Below, piece after piece: positions 7,744 to 17,471 of a stretch of 64,000 nt of DNA (position 1 is the stretch's first letter; every line of letters begins with the position of its first letter). The DNA is taken from NCBI GenBank assembly GCA_029968055.1, contig JASCNX010000002.1:434001-498000 (forward strand), read 5' to 3'. This stretch comes from Xenophilus aerolatus (GTDB lineage Bacteria; Pseudomonadota; Gammaproteobacteria; Burkholderiales; Burkholderiaceae_C). The position numbers were made by a program, and so were the translations under genes. The notes beneath the pieces are model-generated. The model was not told where the DNA came from and did no database searches. It saw only the letters and a program-made list of their open reading frames with translations.

Positions 7744-10700
7744 ACGCCCCCCTGCCGGAACACATCCGCAAGGCCCTCGAGACCGTCACCCTCGACGACA
7801 AATACTCCCTGGATTACGGCCGCGCCTTCATGAGCGGCGTGCAGGCGCTGGTCAAGCTGCCGATGCTGCAACGCCTGCGCGACGCGCAGCAGGGCAAGAA
7901 CACGGCCGGCTTCGTGAGCGGCTACCGCGGCTCGCCGCTGGGCGGCTACGACCAGGCGCTGTGGAAGGCGAGCAAGTACCTCAAGGCGCAGAACATCGTC
8001 TTCCAGCCCGGCGTGAACGAGGAGCTCGCGGCCACGGCGCTGTGGGGCACCCAGATGATGGGCTTCGCGCCCCCGGGCAGCAACAAGTTCGACGGCGTCT
8101 TCGGCATCTGGTACGGCAAGGGCCCGGGCGTGGACCGCTGCTCCGACGTCTTCAAGCACGCCAACATGGCCGGCACCACGCCCTGGGGCGGCGTCATCGC
8201 CGTGGCGGGCGACGACCACATCTCCAAGAGCAGCACGGCGGCGCACCAGAGCGACCACATCTTCAAGGCCTGCGGCACGCCGGTGTTCTTCCCCACCAAC
8301 GTGCAGGAGATCCTGGACCTGGGCATCCACGCCTTCGCGATGAGCCGCTTCTCGGGCGTGTGGTCGGGCATGAAGACGATCCAGGAGATCGTCGAATCCA
8401 GCGCCACGGCCATGATCGACCCCGAGCGCGTGGACATCGTCATCCCCACCGATTTCGAGATGCCGCCCGGCGGCCTGCACATCCGCTGGCCCGACGCGCC
8501 GCTGGAGCAGGAGGCGCGCCTCATGCACTACAAGTGGTACGCCGCGCTGGCCTACATCCGCGCCAACCGGCTCAACCACAACGTGATCGAAGGGCCCCAT
8601 GACCGCTACGGCATCATGGCCAGCGGCAAGGCCTTCAACGACACCCGCCAGGCGCTGCTCGACCTGGGCCTGGACGACGCGGCCTGCCGGCAGCTGGGCA
8701 TCCGGCTGCACAAGGTCAACGTGGTGTGGCCGCTGGAGGCGCAGCTCACGCGCGACTTCGCCACCGGCCTGCAGGAGATCCTGGTCGTCGAGGAGAAGCG
8801 CCAGGTCATCGAATACCAGCTCAAGGAAGAGCTCTACAACTGGCGCCCCGACGTGCGGCCCAACGTGCTGGGCAAGTTCAACGAGCTGGGCAACGACCAC
8901 TCCGGCGGCGAATGGTCCATGCCCAACCCGACGGCCAACACGCTGCTGCGCGCCAATGCCGACCTGAACCCGGCGCTGATCGCCAAGGCGCTGGTGCAGC
9001 GGCTGAAGAAGACCGGCGTGCTCGGGTCCGGCGGCGCCGACCTGGTGGCCCGGGTCGAGGCGCAGATGGCCATCCTCGAGGCCAAGGAGCGCTCGATGCA
9101 GGTGCTGCAGGCCGACGGCGTGCAGGGCGCCGACCGGGTGCCATGGTTCTGCTCGGGCTGCCCGCACAACACCAGCACCGTGGTGCCCGAGGGTTCGCGT
9201 GCGATGGCCGGCATCGGCTGCCACTACATGGCCAACTGGATGGACCGCGCCACCTACGGCTTCACGCAGATGGGCGGCGAAGGCGTGCCGTGGGTGGGCC
9301 AGGCGCCGTTCTCGAACGAGCAGCACATCTTCGCCAACCTCGGCGACGGCACCTACTTCCACAGCGGCCTGCTGGCCATCCGCCAGAGCATCGCGGCGGG
9401 CGTCAACATTACCTACAAGGTGCTCTACAACGACGCCGTGGCCATGACCGGCGGCCAGCAGGTGGGCGAGCGGCCCGAGGGCCACTCGGTGCTGCAGATC
9501 GCCGAGAGCCTGCATGCCGAGGGCGCGAGGAAGGTGGTCATCGTCACCGACGAGCCGCAGAAGTACGAGGGTGTGCAGATCCCCGGCACTTACGGCGGCG
9601 AGAAGGTGCAGGTGCGCCACCGCGACCAGCTCGACGAGATCCAGCGCGAATTCCGCGAGATCGCCGGCACCACCGCCATCATCTACGACCAGACCTGCGC
9701 CACCGAGAAGCGCCGCCGCCGCAAGCGCGGCAAGGCCGTGGACCCGGCCGTGCGCGTGGTCATCAACGAGCTGGTGTGCGAAGGTTGCGGCGACTGCAGC
9801 GTGAAAAGCAACTGCATGAGCGTGGAGCCGCTGGAGACCGAGTTCGGCCGCAAGCGCACCATCAACCAGAGCACCTGCAACAAGGACGTGAGCTGCGTGA
9901 AGGGCTTCTGTCCCAGCTTCATCACGGTCGAAGGCGGGCAGCTCAAGAAGAAGGCCAAGGCCAGCAAGGCGGCGACGCCGGCCGAGATGGGCGAACTCCC
10001 CGAGCCGGCGCTGCCGCCGCTGCAGGGCGGCCAGGTGTGGGGCATCGTGGTGGCCGGCGTCGGCGGCACGGGCGTCATCACCATCGGCCAGCTGCTGGGG
10101 GTGGCGGCGCACATCGAGGGCAAGGGCATCGTCACGCAGGACGCGGCGGGCCTGGCGCAGAAGGGCGGCGCGACCTGGAGCCACGTGCTCATCGGCGATT
10201 CGCAGAACGACATCCGCACCACGCGCGTGGGCACGGCCGCGGCCGACCTGATCCTGGCCTGCGACCCGATCGTCACCGTCAACGCCGAGACCCTGGCGCG
10301 CATGCGCGAGGGCCGCACCCACGTGGCGCTGAACAGCCACAGTGCGCCCACGGCCAGCTTCGTGAAGAACGCCAACTGGCAGAACCCGCAGGACGCCTGC
10401 GCGGCGCAGATCGCCAAGGCCGTCGGCGAGGCGGGCCTGGGTGCGTTCGACGCCGATGCGGCCGCCACGCAGCTGATGGGCGACACGATCTTCGTGAACC
10501 CGATGATCCTGGGCTACGCCTGGCAGAAGGGCTGGATCCCGCTGGGCCACGAGTCGCTGATGCGCGCCATCGAGCTCAACGGCGTGGCGATCGATGCCAA
10601 CAAGGCTGCCTTCGAATGGGGCCGCCAGGCCGCCCACCGGCCGGGCGAGATGGCCAAGCGGCTCAACCCCGGCCAGGTGATCGAATTCAAGAAGCGCGAC

Positions 10701-11351
10701 ACCGTGGAGTCGCTCGTGGCGCGGCGCGTGGAGTTCCTCACCGCCTACCAGAACGCGGCCTACGCCGAGCAGTACCGCGCTTTCGTGCAGAAGGTGCAGG
10801 ACGCCGAGGCGCCGCTGGGCAAGACCACGCTGGCCGAGACGGTGGCGCGCTACCTGTTCAAGCTGATGGCCTACAAGGACGAGTACGAGGTCGCCCGCCT
10901 GCACAGCGACACCGCCTTCCTGGCCAAGGTCAACGGCATGTTCGAGGGCGACTTCACGCTCAATTACCACCTCGCGCCGCCGGCCACGGCGAAGAAGAAC
11001 GCCAAGGGCGAACTGATCAAGAAGAAGTACGGCCCGTCGATGCTCACCGGCTTCAAGTTGCTGGCGAAGCTCAAGGGCCTGCGCGGCACGGCGCTCGACC
11101 CCTTCGGCCGCACCGAGGAACGGCGGACCGAGCGCGCGCTGATCGGCGAGTACCGCAGCACGATCGACGAGCTGCTGCGCGGCCTCGCGGCCGGGAACCA
11201 CGCGCTGGCGCTGGAGATCGCGGCCCTGCCGGAGCAGATCCGCGGCTATGGCCATGTGAAGGAGCGCAACCTGGCAGCCGCCCGCATCCGCTGGAACGAT
11301 CTGCTGGCGCGCTGGCGCTCGCCGCAGGGTGCGCAGCGGGCGGTGGCCTGA
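7740..11351 (+). CDS. Fused indolepyruvate/2-oxoacid ferredoxin oxidoreductase
   Basis: A 1203-residue enzyme combining the IorA-like and IorB-like parts. It oxidatively decarboxylates aryl- or branched-chain 2-oxoacids to acyl-CoA with thiamine diphosphate and ferredoxin. The N-terminal pyrimidine-type domain includes VSGYRGSPLGGYD (about residues 58-70). The TPP domain includes CSGCPHNTST and NLGDGTYFHSG (about 470-545). A ferredoxin-like segment carries VCEGCGDCSVKSNC and CVKGFCPSF (about 678-725). The gamma-like domain begins VAGVGGTGVITIGQLLG (about 770). Length fits the fused proteobacterial form. It lies divergent from an Lrp regulator, which suggests a role in amino-acid (aromatic or branched-chain) catabolism. 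Confidence 0.92.
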   Translation: MNAPLPEHIRKALETVTLDDKYSLDYGRAFMSGVQALVKLPMLQRLRDAQQGKNTAGFVSGYRGSPLGGYDQALWKASKYLKAQNIVFQPGVNEELAATALWGTQMMGFAPPGSNKFDGVFGIWYGKGPGVDRCSDVFKHANMAGTTPWGGVIAVAGDDHISKSSTAAHQSDHIFKACGTPVFFPTNVQEILDLGIHAFAMSRFSGVWSGMKTIQEIVESSATAMIDPERVDIVIPTDFEMPPGGLHIRWPDAPLEQEARLMHYKWYAALAYIRANRLNHNVIEGPHDRYGIMASGKAFNDTRQALLDLGLDDAACRQLGIRLHKVNVVWPLEAQLTRDFATGLQEILVVEEKRQVIEYQLKEELYNWRPDVRPNVLGKFNELGNDHSGGEWSMPNPTANTLLRANADLNPALIAKALVQRLKKTGVLGSGGADLVARVEAQMAILEAKERSMQVLQADGVQGADRVPWFCSGCPHNTSTVVPEGSRAMAGIGCHYMANWMDRATYGFTQMGGEGVPWVGQAPFSNEQHIFANLGDGTYFHSGLLAIRQSIAAGVNITYKVLYNDAVAMTGGQQVGERPEGHSVLQIAESLHAEGARKVVIVTDEPQKYEGVQIPGTYGGEKVQVRHRDQLDEIQREFREIAGTTAIIYDQTCATEKRRRRKRGKAVDPAVRVVINELVCEGCGDCSVKSNCMSVEPLETEFGRKRTINQSTCNKDVSCVKGFCPSFITVEGGQLKKKAKASKAATPAEMGELPEPALPPLQGGQVWGIVVAGVGGTGVITIGQLLGVAAHIEGKGIVTQDAAGLAQKGGATWSHVLIGDSQNDIRTTRVGTAAADLILACDPIVTVNAETLARMREGRTHVALNSHSAPTASFVKNANWQNPQDACAAQIAKAVGEAGLGAFDADAAATQLMGDTIFVNPMILGYAWQKGWIPLGHESLMRAIELNGVAIDANKAAFEWGRQAAHRPGEMAKRLNPGQVIEFKKRDTVESLVARRVEFLTAYQNAAYAEQYRAFVQKVQDAEAPLGKTTLAETVARYLFKLMAYKDEYEVARLHSDTAFLAKVNGMFEGDFTLNYHLAPPATAKKNAKGELIKKKYGPSMLTGFKLLAKLKGLRGTALDPFGRTEERRTERALIGEYRSTIDELLRGLAAGNHALALEIAALPEQIRGYGHVKERNLAAARIRWNDLLARWRSPQGAQRAVA

Positions 11352-11496
11352 GGGCTTGCCGGCCGAGTCGGGCGCTGGCGCCCGATGGGGCCCCAGGGGC
11401 CGCGGCCGGGAAATGCCCATCGGCTGTGGGGCTGCAGGGGCCAATGCCCCCGTGGCGCCGGCCGGGAAAGGCCCGGGCGGCCGCGGGCCCGGCGCA

Positions 11497-11502
11497 TACA
11501 AT
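11497..11502 (+). promoter_or_regulatory. Candidate -10 element for yajC-secD-secF
   Basis: TACAAT lies 110 bases upstream of the yajC start in an otherwise very GC-rich 260-base gap and matches the sigma-70 -10 consensus at five of six positions. No good -35 is seen. The rest of the gap (11352-11611) holds GC-rich inverted repeats such as TCGGGCGC/GCGCCCGA at 11368-11385, and no gene. Confidence 0.35.
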
Positions 11503-11611
11503 CCGCCGGTTGTGCGCTGCCCGCCGGGCGGCGCGTGCCGGCCGCGCCCTGCGGCCCCGGAGCTGCGGGCCGTGCCTGCGCTCCCATCCCTGACCTCCGC
11601 TGGAGACGCCC

Positions 11612-11944
11612 TTGTTCATTTCCACTGCTTTCGCCCAGACCGCCCCGGCCGCCTCCGGTGGCGGCGACATGATGTCTTCGCTCGCCAGCATGCTGCCGCT
11701 GCTGCTGATGTTCGTGGTGCTGTACTTCGTGATGATCCGCCCGCAGATGAAGCGCCAGAAGGAAGCCCGCGCCATGCTCGACGCGCTGGCCAAGGGCGAC
11801 GAGGTCGCCACCGCCGGCGGCCTGCTGGGCCGCATCAGCGTGCTGGGCGACCAGTTCATCACGCTCGAGATCGCCAACGGCGTCGAGATCAAGGTGCAGC
11901 GCAGTGCGGTGGTGCAGGTGCTGCCCAAGGGTTCGTACAAATAA
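11612..11944 (+). CDS. yajC: Preprotein translocase subunit YajC
   Basis: A 110-residue accessory protein of SecDF in the inner membrane. It appears to start at TTG 11612 with GGAGA 5-6 bases upstream; no ATG precedes the hydrophobic helix. It has one transmembrane helix (SMLPLLLMFVVLYFVMI, residues about 25-41). The YajC signature follows (RPQMKRQKEARAMLDALAKGDEVATAGGL read in two parts). It is the first gene of the yajC-secD-secF operon, and its length is typical. Confidence 0.95.
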   Translation: MFISTAFAQTAPAASGGGDMMSSLASMLPLLLMFVVLYFVMIRPQMKRQKEARAMLDALAKGDEVATAGGLLGRISVLGDQFITLEIANGVEIKVQRSAVVQVLPKGSYK

Positions 11945-12048
11945 GGAAGTCGCCGCACGGACGCCCATGCCGGAGGCCGCCGCCACGCGAGTGGGGCCGG
12001 CCTCCGCGCCGTTGAGATCCGTGCGTTTTTCAGGGAATAAGCGCGATC

Positions 12049-13932
12049 ATGAACCGTTACCCGGTCTGGAAGTACGCGATCATCGTGATCGTGCTGCTGT
12101 TGGGGCTCATCTACGCCCTGCCCAATTTCTTCGGCGAGGCGCCGGCCGTGCAGGTCTCGTCGGCCAAGTCGACCGTCAAGGTCGATGCGAGCACGCAGGC
12201 GCGCGTCGAGGAGGCCCTCAAGGCGGCCAACCTCACCCCTGACCTGCTGACGCTGGACGCCAGCTCGGTGCGTGCGCGCTTCGCCACGCCCGACGAGCAG
12301 CTCAAGGCACGCGACGTGCTCCAGCACGCGCTGGTGCCCGATGCGAGCGACCCGGGCTACACCGTGGCGCTCAACCTCGCCTCGCGTTCGCCGGCCTGGC
12401 TCACGGCGCTGCATGCCTTCCCCATGTACCTCGGCCTGGATCTGCGCGGTGGCGTGGACTTCGTGCTGCAGGTCGACATGAAGGGCGCGCTCGACAAGCG
12501 CGCCGAGACCTTCGCCAGCGACCTGCGCACGGCCTTCCGCGACAAGAACCTGCGCGGCAGTTCGGTCACCCGCAACGGCCAGGCGCTGGAAGCACGCTTT
12601 CGCGACGCCGCCGCCAAGGACGCGGCCAAGAACATCCTCACCGACCAGTTCGCCGACCTCACGGCGGTCGAGAGCCAGGAAGGCAGCGACTGGAAGCTGG
12701 CCATCACCATCAAGCCCGAGGCGGCGCGCCGCCTGCAGGACCAGGCGCTCAAGCAGAACATCACCACGCTGCACAACCGGATCAACGAGCTGGGCGTGGC
12801 CGAGCCCGTGATCCAGCAGCAGGGCCTGGACCGCATCGTGGTGCAGCTGCCCGGCGTGCAGGACACGGCCAAGGCCAAGGACATCCTGGGCCGCACCGCC
12901 ACCCTGGAAATGCGCCTGGTCGACGAGAGCCCCGAGGGCCGCGCCGCGGCGCTCGGCAACGGGCCGGTGCCCTTCGGCTCCGAACGCTTCCCCACGCGCA
13001 CCGGCCAGCCGGTGATCGTCAAGAAGCAGGTGCTGGCGACGGGCGAGAACCTCAGCGACGCCCAGGCCGGTTTCGACTCGCAGAAGCAGGAACCGGGCGT
13101 GACGCTCACCATGGACGCCAAGGGCGGCCGGGTGATGCGCGACGTCAGCCGCGAAAACCTGAACAAGGGCATGGCCATCATCCTGTTCGAGAAGGGCAAG
13201 GGCGAGGCGATCTCGGTGGCCACCATCCGCGGTGAGCTGGGCACGCGCTTCTCGATCTCGGGGGCCATGGGCATCACCGAGGCCAACGACCTGGCGCTGC
13301 TCCTGCGCGCCGGCTCGCTGGCCGCGCCGATGGAGATCATCCAGGAGCGCACCATCGGGCCGAGCCTGGGTGCCGACAACATCGACAAGGGCTTCAAGAG
13401 CGTGCTCTACGGCTTCGTGGCGATCATGGCGTTCATGTGCGTGTACTACGCGCTGTTCGGCGTGTTCTCGTCGATCGCGCTGGCCGTGAACCTGCTGCTG
13501 CTGGTGGCCATCCTGTCGCTGCTGCAGGCCACGCTCACGCTGCCGGGCATCGCGGCCATGGCGCTGGCCATCGGCGTGGCCATCGACTCGAACGTGCTGA
13601 TCAACGAGCGCGTGCGCGAGGAGCTGCGCAACGGCGCCTCCCCGCAGGCCGCCATCCACGCGGGCTACGACCGCGCCTGGGGCACCATCCTGGACTCGAA
13701 CGTGACCACGCTGATCGCCGGCATCGCGCTGCTGGCCTTCGGGTCGGGCCCGATCCGCGGCTTCGCGGTGGTGCACTGCATCGGCATCGTCACCTCGATG
13801 TTTTCGGCCGTGTTCTTCTCGCGCGGGCTGGTGAACTTCTGGTACGGCCGCAAGAAGAAGCTCAAGAGCGTGTCCATCGGCACGGTCTGGAAGCCCGCCA
13901 CCGACACGGCCATCGCGGCCGACGCCAAGTAA
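12049..13932 (+). CDS. secD: Protein translocase subunit SecD
   Basis: A 627-residue inner-membrane protein that with SecF uses the proton-motive force to pull exported proteins through SecYEG. Helix 1 is YAIIVIVLLLGLIYALPNFF (residues 6-25). The large periplasmic P1 domain spans about 30-440 and contains YLGLDLRGGVDFVLQVD. Five further helices follow, with GIAAMALAIGVAIDSNVLINERVREE (D in helix 4 is the proton-path residue of the family). ATG 12049 is preceded by a weak ribosome binding site. SecF follows 10 bases downstream. Confidence 0.97.
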   Translation: MNRYPVWKYAIIVIVLLLGLIYALPNFFGEAPAVQVSSAKSTVKVDASTQARVEEALKAANLTPDLLTLDASSVRARFATPDEQLKARDVLQHALVPDASDPGYTVALNLASRSPAWLTALHAFPMYLGLDLRGGVDFVLQVDMKGALDKRAETFASDLRTAFRDKNLRGSSVTRNGQALEARFRDAAAKDAAKNILTDQFADLTAVESQEGSDWKLAITIKPEAARRLQDQALKQNITTLHNRINELGVAEPVIQQQGLDRIVVQLPGVQDTAKAKDILGRTATLEMRLVDESPEGRAAALGNGPVPFGSERFPTRTGQPVIVKKQVLATGENLSDAQAGFDSQKQEPGVTLTMDAKGGRVMRDVSRENLNKGMAIILFEKGKGEAISVATIRGELGTRFSISGAMGITEANDLALLLRAGSLAAPMEIIQERTIGPSLGADNIDKGFKSVLYGFVAIMAFMCVYYALFGVFSSIALAVNLLLLVAILSLLQATLTLPGIAAMALAIGVAIDSNVLINERVREELRNGASPQAAIHAGYDRAWGTILDSNVTTLIAGIALLAFGSGPIRGFAVVHCIGIVTSMFSAVFFSRGLVNFWYGRKKKLKSVSIGTVWKPATDTAIAADAK

Positions 13933-13942
13933 GGAGCCCGCG

Positions 13943-14896
13943 ATGGAGTTCTTCCGCATCCACAAGACCATTCCGTTCATGCGCCATGCGCTGGTGCTGA
14001 ACGCGATCTCGATCATCACCTTCGCGCTGGCGGTCTTCTTCATCTTCCACCGCGGGCTGCACCTGTCGGTGGAGTTCACCGGCGGCACGGTGATGGAGGT
14101 CGCCTACGAGCAGCCGGTGGACGTGGGCAAGGTCCGCGAGACGGTCAGCAAGCTCGGCTATGCCGACGTGCTGGTGCAGAACTACGGTTCCTCGCGCGAC
14201 GTGCAGATCCGCCTGCCGGTGCAGAAGGGCCAGACCTCGGCCCAGCAGAGCGCCCAGGTGATGGACGCCCTCAAGGCCGCCGACACCACCGCCACGCTGC
14301 GCGGCAACGAGTTCGTGGGCCCGCAGGTGGGCGAGGAGCTCACCACCAACGGCCTGAAGGCACTGGCCATGGTGGTGGTGGGCATCATGATCTACCTGGC
14401 CTTCCGCTTCGAATGGAAGTTCGCCCTGGCCACGGTGCTGGCCAACCTGCACGACGTGGTGATCATCCTGGGCTTCTTCGCCTTCTTCCAGTGGGAGTTC
14501 TCGCTCGCGGTTCTGGCGGCGGTGCTCGCGGTGCTGGGGTACTCGGTGAACGAATCGGTGGTGATCTTCGACCGGATCCGCGAGAACTTCCGGCGCTACC
14601 GCAAGATGACGACGGTCGAGATCATCGACAGCGCCATCACCGGAACGATCAGCCGCACCATCATCACCCACGGCTCCACCCAGCTGGTGGTGCTGTCGAT
14701 GTTCTTCTTCGGCGGACCGACGCTGCACTACTTCGCACTGGCGCTCACCATCGGCATCTGCTTCGGCATCTACTCGTCCTGCTTCGTGGCCGCAGCCATC
14801 GCGATGTGGCTCGGCATCAAGCGCGAGGACCTGGTCAAGGGCAGCATCCACAAAAAGGATGACCCCAACGACCCGAACGCCGGGGCGGTCGTCTGA
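13943..14896 (+). CDS. secF: Protein translocase subunit SecF
   Basis: A 317-residue partner of SecD with six transmembrane helices. Helix 1 is at residues about 18-38. The periplasmic domain opens SVEFTGGTVMEVAYEQP, the SecF signature. Helices 2-6 contain FRFEWKFALATVLANLHDVVIILG and YSVNESVVIFDRIREN. ATG 13943 is preceded by AAGGAG 6-8 bases upstream. It is the last gene of its operon, with a clear terminator 20 bases after the stop. Confidence 0.97.
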   Translation: MEFFRIHKTIPFMRHALVLNAISIITFALAVFFIFHRGLHLSVEFTGGTVMEVAYEQPVDVGKVRETVSKLGYADVLVQNYGSSRDVQIRLPVQKGQTSAQQSAQVMDALKAADTTATLRGNEFVGPQVGEELTTNGLKALAMVVVGIMIYLAFRFEWKFALATVLANLHDVVIILGFFAFFQWEFSLAVLAAVLAVLGYSVNESVVIFDRIRENFRRYRKMTTVEIIDSAITGTISRTIITHGSTQLVVLSMFFFGGPTLHYFALALTIGICFGIYSSCFVAAAIAMWLGIKREDLVKGSIHKKDDPNDPNAGAVV

Positions 14897-14915
14897 GCGC
14901 CGTTTCCATCCTGCA

Positions 14916-14940
14916 GGCCCGGCATTCGCCGGGCCTTTTT
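14916..14940 (+). terminator. Rho-independent terminator of yajC-secD-secF
   Basis: A perfect 8-base stem GGCCCGGC (14916-14923) / GCCGGGCC (14928-14935) with the loop ATTC, followed by five T at 14936-14940. Confidence 0.9.
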
Positions 14941-15028
14941 GCGTTCGGCCTCCGGGTCGGGGTGCTCGTTGACCGCACGCGGCAGGCTGTGGTGCTGTAA
15001 CATTTTCTCCCACACAGACACAATCGTC

Positions 15029-17452
15029 ATGAGCACCGCGTCCGCGTCCGAATCCGGCCATCAGCTCGCCCGCGAAACACGAGAGCGTTTCGTGCAGGCG
15101 ACCGATGCCGCCATCGGCAGTGCCGCGCAGGCCGTGCGCGAGCGTCTGGTGGCACTGGCCAACGAAACCGGCACCGCGCGGGTGATGCAGGACCACCGCG
15201 ACAACCTCGTGGCCTACCGGGGCGCGGAGTCGGGCTGGGTATCGCTGTCGCGGGCGCAATGGCGCAAGGCCATGGGCAGTGCCGGCATCTCCGCCGAGGG
15301 CGCTTCCAGCAGCGGCAGCTCGCTGCGCCTGGAGCTTGTCGGCGACGAGGTGGTCGAGAACAACATCCTGTCCTCGCGCTTGGCCCTGGCCATCCAGGAC
15401 AAGGCCAACTTCGAACTCAACGACCTGCGCCTGCGCATCCAGTTCCTCGAAGGCAGCGACGAGCTGCGTGCGGGCGACGTGCTCAAACCCGAGGTCCTGG
15501 CCAAGCTGCTGGTCGATCAGTGGCTGGCCGCGGGCATGAGCCGCCAGCTCTGGGCCCAGGTGCAGAGCCTGCTGCACGCGCAGCTGGGCGAGGCGGCCGT
15601 CACGGCCTACAAGGAGGCGAACGCCTTCCTGATCGCCAAGGGCGTGATGCCCGAGATCGACCTCAAGCGCCTGGTGCGCAAGCCCGCCGGCGGGCCCTCG
15701 GGCCCGGCACCGCTGGGGGCGGGGTACCAACCCACGGCCGTGGCTTCGCAGCCGCAGGCCGCGTCCTGGCAGGGCGCGGGCGGCAGCGCCGCCGGCATTC
15801 CGCCGGGCATGGCCGGCTTCGCCCCGGCCGCGATCGGCGTACGGCCGTCCGGGCCGCTCGGCGCGCCGGGAAGCCTGGGCCAGGACACGCTGGTCGCGAC
15901 CGGCATGTCGCCCTTCATGGCCGCGCGTCAGCGTGCGCAGGGCGTGATGGTCAGCTTGCGGCGCTTCGTCGGTGCGGTGACGGGCGGCGTTCCGGCAGGC
16001 GCCCCCCTGAGCAGCGCACCGGGCGGCGGCGGCGTCGCCGTGCCGGGCGGCTCTCCCGCGTTCATGGCGGCCATCGCCGACGCGGGCGCGGCCTACCAGG
16101 TCGGCAGTTCCGCCTACATGGTCGGCGTGGACGTGGGCGGCGACGGCGCAACGGCGGTGCAGCGCAGTGCGGCGGAACTGCGGCGCCGGTCCAACGAGCT
16201 CAAGCGTCAGGCGCCGACCACCGCCGACAAGGCCACGGTCGAGATCGTGGCCCTGATGTTCCAGGCCATCCTGGCCGAGGAGCGCATTCCCTTCTCGGCC
16301 CGCGTGTGGTTTGCCCGCCTGCAGATGCCGGTGCTGCGCGTGGCGATCGCCGAGCCGGAGTTCTTCGGCACCTTGCAGCACCCGGCGCGCATGCTGATCG
16401 ACCGCATGGGCTCGGTGGTGATGGGCTTCGACGCCGCCGCCATCTCCGGCAGCGCGCTCGAGAACGAGATCCGCCGCGTGGTCCAGGTCATCGAGCAGTA
16501 CCCCGAGACCGGGCAGCGCGTGTTCAAGCTGGTCTACGACGAGTTCGTGGCCTTCCTGAACAAGTACCTGACGCAGGGCGACGCGACCAAGAAGCTGATG
16601 AGCGTGGCGCAGCAGGTCGAGCAGAAGGAGACGATGGCGATCCAGTACACCATCGAGCTGCGCAAGATGCTCAACGACATGCCGGTGCGCGAGGAGATCC
16701 GCGAGTTCCTGTTCAAGGTCTGGGCCGAGGTGCTCGCGCTGGCGGCGCTCAAGTACGGCGGGCAGGACGAGCAGACCGTGATGCTCAAGCGCGTCGCCTC
16801 CGAACTGGTGTGGGCCGCGAGCGCCAAGCCCAACCGCACCGATCGGGCGCGCGTGATCCAGGAGCTGCCCAAGCTGCTGCAGCGCCTGCGCCAGGGCATG
16901 GAACTGCTGGGCGTGACCGGCGCGCCGCAGGAAGAGCAGATCAAGACGATCGGCAAGACCCTGTCCGACGCCTTCATGTCCAAGACCGCCGCGATCTCGC
17001 CGGCGCAGATCGAGGCCATGGCCTCGCACCTCACCAACCTCGAGGACTTCGTGGGCGACGGGGAGGGCGGCGCCGAGATGCCGATGGACGCCGCCAGCAT
17101 CGAACTGCTGCTGGGCGTGGATGCCGCCTCGATCGAGGTGGTGCCCAACACCGGCACCAAGGTCACCGAGGACATGCTCACCTGGGCGCACGAACTGCAG
17201 GTGGGCAACTGGTTCATGCTCGACCACAACGGCCGCGCCAGCCAGGTCCAGTTCGTCTGGCGCAGCGAGCGCAAGCACCTGCACCTGTTCGCGGCCCCCG
17301 ACGGCCGCAAGTTCCTCATCCAGGCGGGGCGCCTGGCGTCCTACCTGCAGGCCGGCCTGCTGGTGCCGGCCGAGGAAGAGACGCTGACCGCGCGCGCCAC
17401 GCGCGAGGCCCTGGCCAAGCTCGACGCCAACCCGGAGCGCCTGCTCAACTGA
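15029..17452 (+). CDS. DUF1631 family protein
   Basis: About 807 residues from ATG 15029 (MSTASASESG). It belongs to the DUF1631 family of Gammaproteobacteria and Betaproteobacteria, of unknown function (some databases carry an unsupported thymidine phosphorylase label). It is largely helical. A Pro/Gly/Ala-rich linker at about residues 225-365 separates the N-terminal part (VVENNILSSRLALAIQDK) from the core (NELKRQAPTTADKATVEIVALMF as two parts). The C-terminal beta-rich tail (WFMLDHNGRASQVQFVWRS) looks PilZ-like. No ribosome binding site is evident before the ATG. It converges on smg with 19 bases between stops. Confidence 0.85.
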   Translation: MSTASASESGHQLARETRERFVQATDAAIGSAAQAVRERLVALANETGTARVMQDHRDNLVAYRGAESGWVSLSRAQWRKAMGSAGISAEGASSSGSSLRLELVGDEVVENNILSSRLALAIQDKANFELNDLRLRIQFLEGSDELRAGDVLKPEVLAKLLVDQWLAAGMSRQLWAQVQSLLHAQLGEAAVTAYKEANAFLIAKGVMPEIDLKRLVRKPAGGPSGPAPLGAGYQPTAVASQPQAASWQGAGGSAAGIPPGMAGFAPAAIGVRPSGPLGAPGSLGQDTLVATGMSPFMAARQRAQGVMVSLRRFVGAVTGGVPAGAPLSSAPGGGGVAVPGGSPAFMAAIADAGAAYQVGSSAYMVGVDVGGDGATAVQRSAAELRRRSNELKRQAPTTADKATVEIVALMFQAILAEERIPFSARVWFARLQMPVLRVAIAEPEFFGTLQHPARMLIDRMGSVVMGFDAAAISGSALENEIRRVVQVIEQYPETGQRVFKLVYDEFVAFLNKYLTQGDATKKLMSVAQQVEQKETMAIQYTIELRKMLNDMPVREEIREFLFKVWAEVLALAALKYGGQDEQTVMLKRVASELVWAASAKPNRTDRARVIQELPKLLQRLRQGMELLGVTGAPQEEQIKTIGKTLSDAFMSKTAAISPAQIEAMASHLTNLEDFVGDGEGGAEMPMDAASIELLLGVDAASIEVVPNTGTKVTEDMLTWAHELQVGNWFMLDHNGRASQVQFVWRSERKHLHLFAAPDGRKFLIQAGRLASYLQAGLLVPAEEETLTARATREALAKLDANPERLLN

Positions 17453-17471
17453 GGGTGCGCCGCGGGGGCGC

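Noticed and set aside
11368-11385. TCGGGCGC/GCGCCCGA hairpin after the indolepyruvate oxidoreductase as a terminator
   Set aside because: The loop is only two bases and no T-run follows. It may fold but is not a convincing terminator.
7563-11501. Antisense open frame of about 1300 codons opposite the indolepyruvate oxidoreductase gene
   Set aside because: The plus-strand frame has recognisable TPP and Fe-S motifs. The antisense frame is His/Ala/Gly/Arg-rich filler caused by high GC and has no domain.
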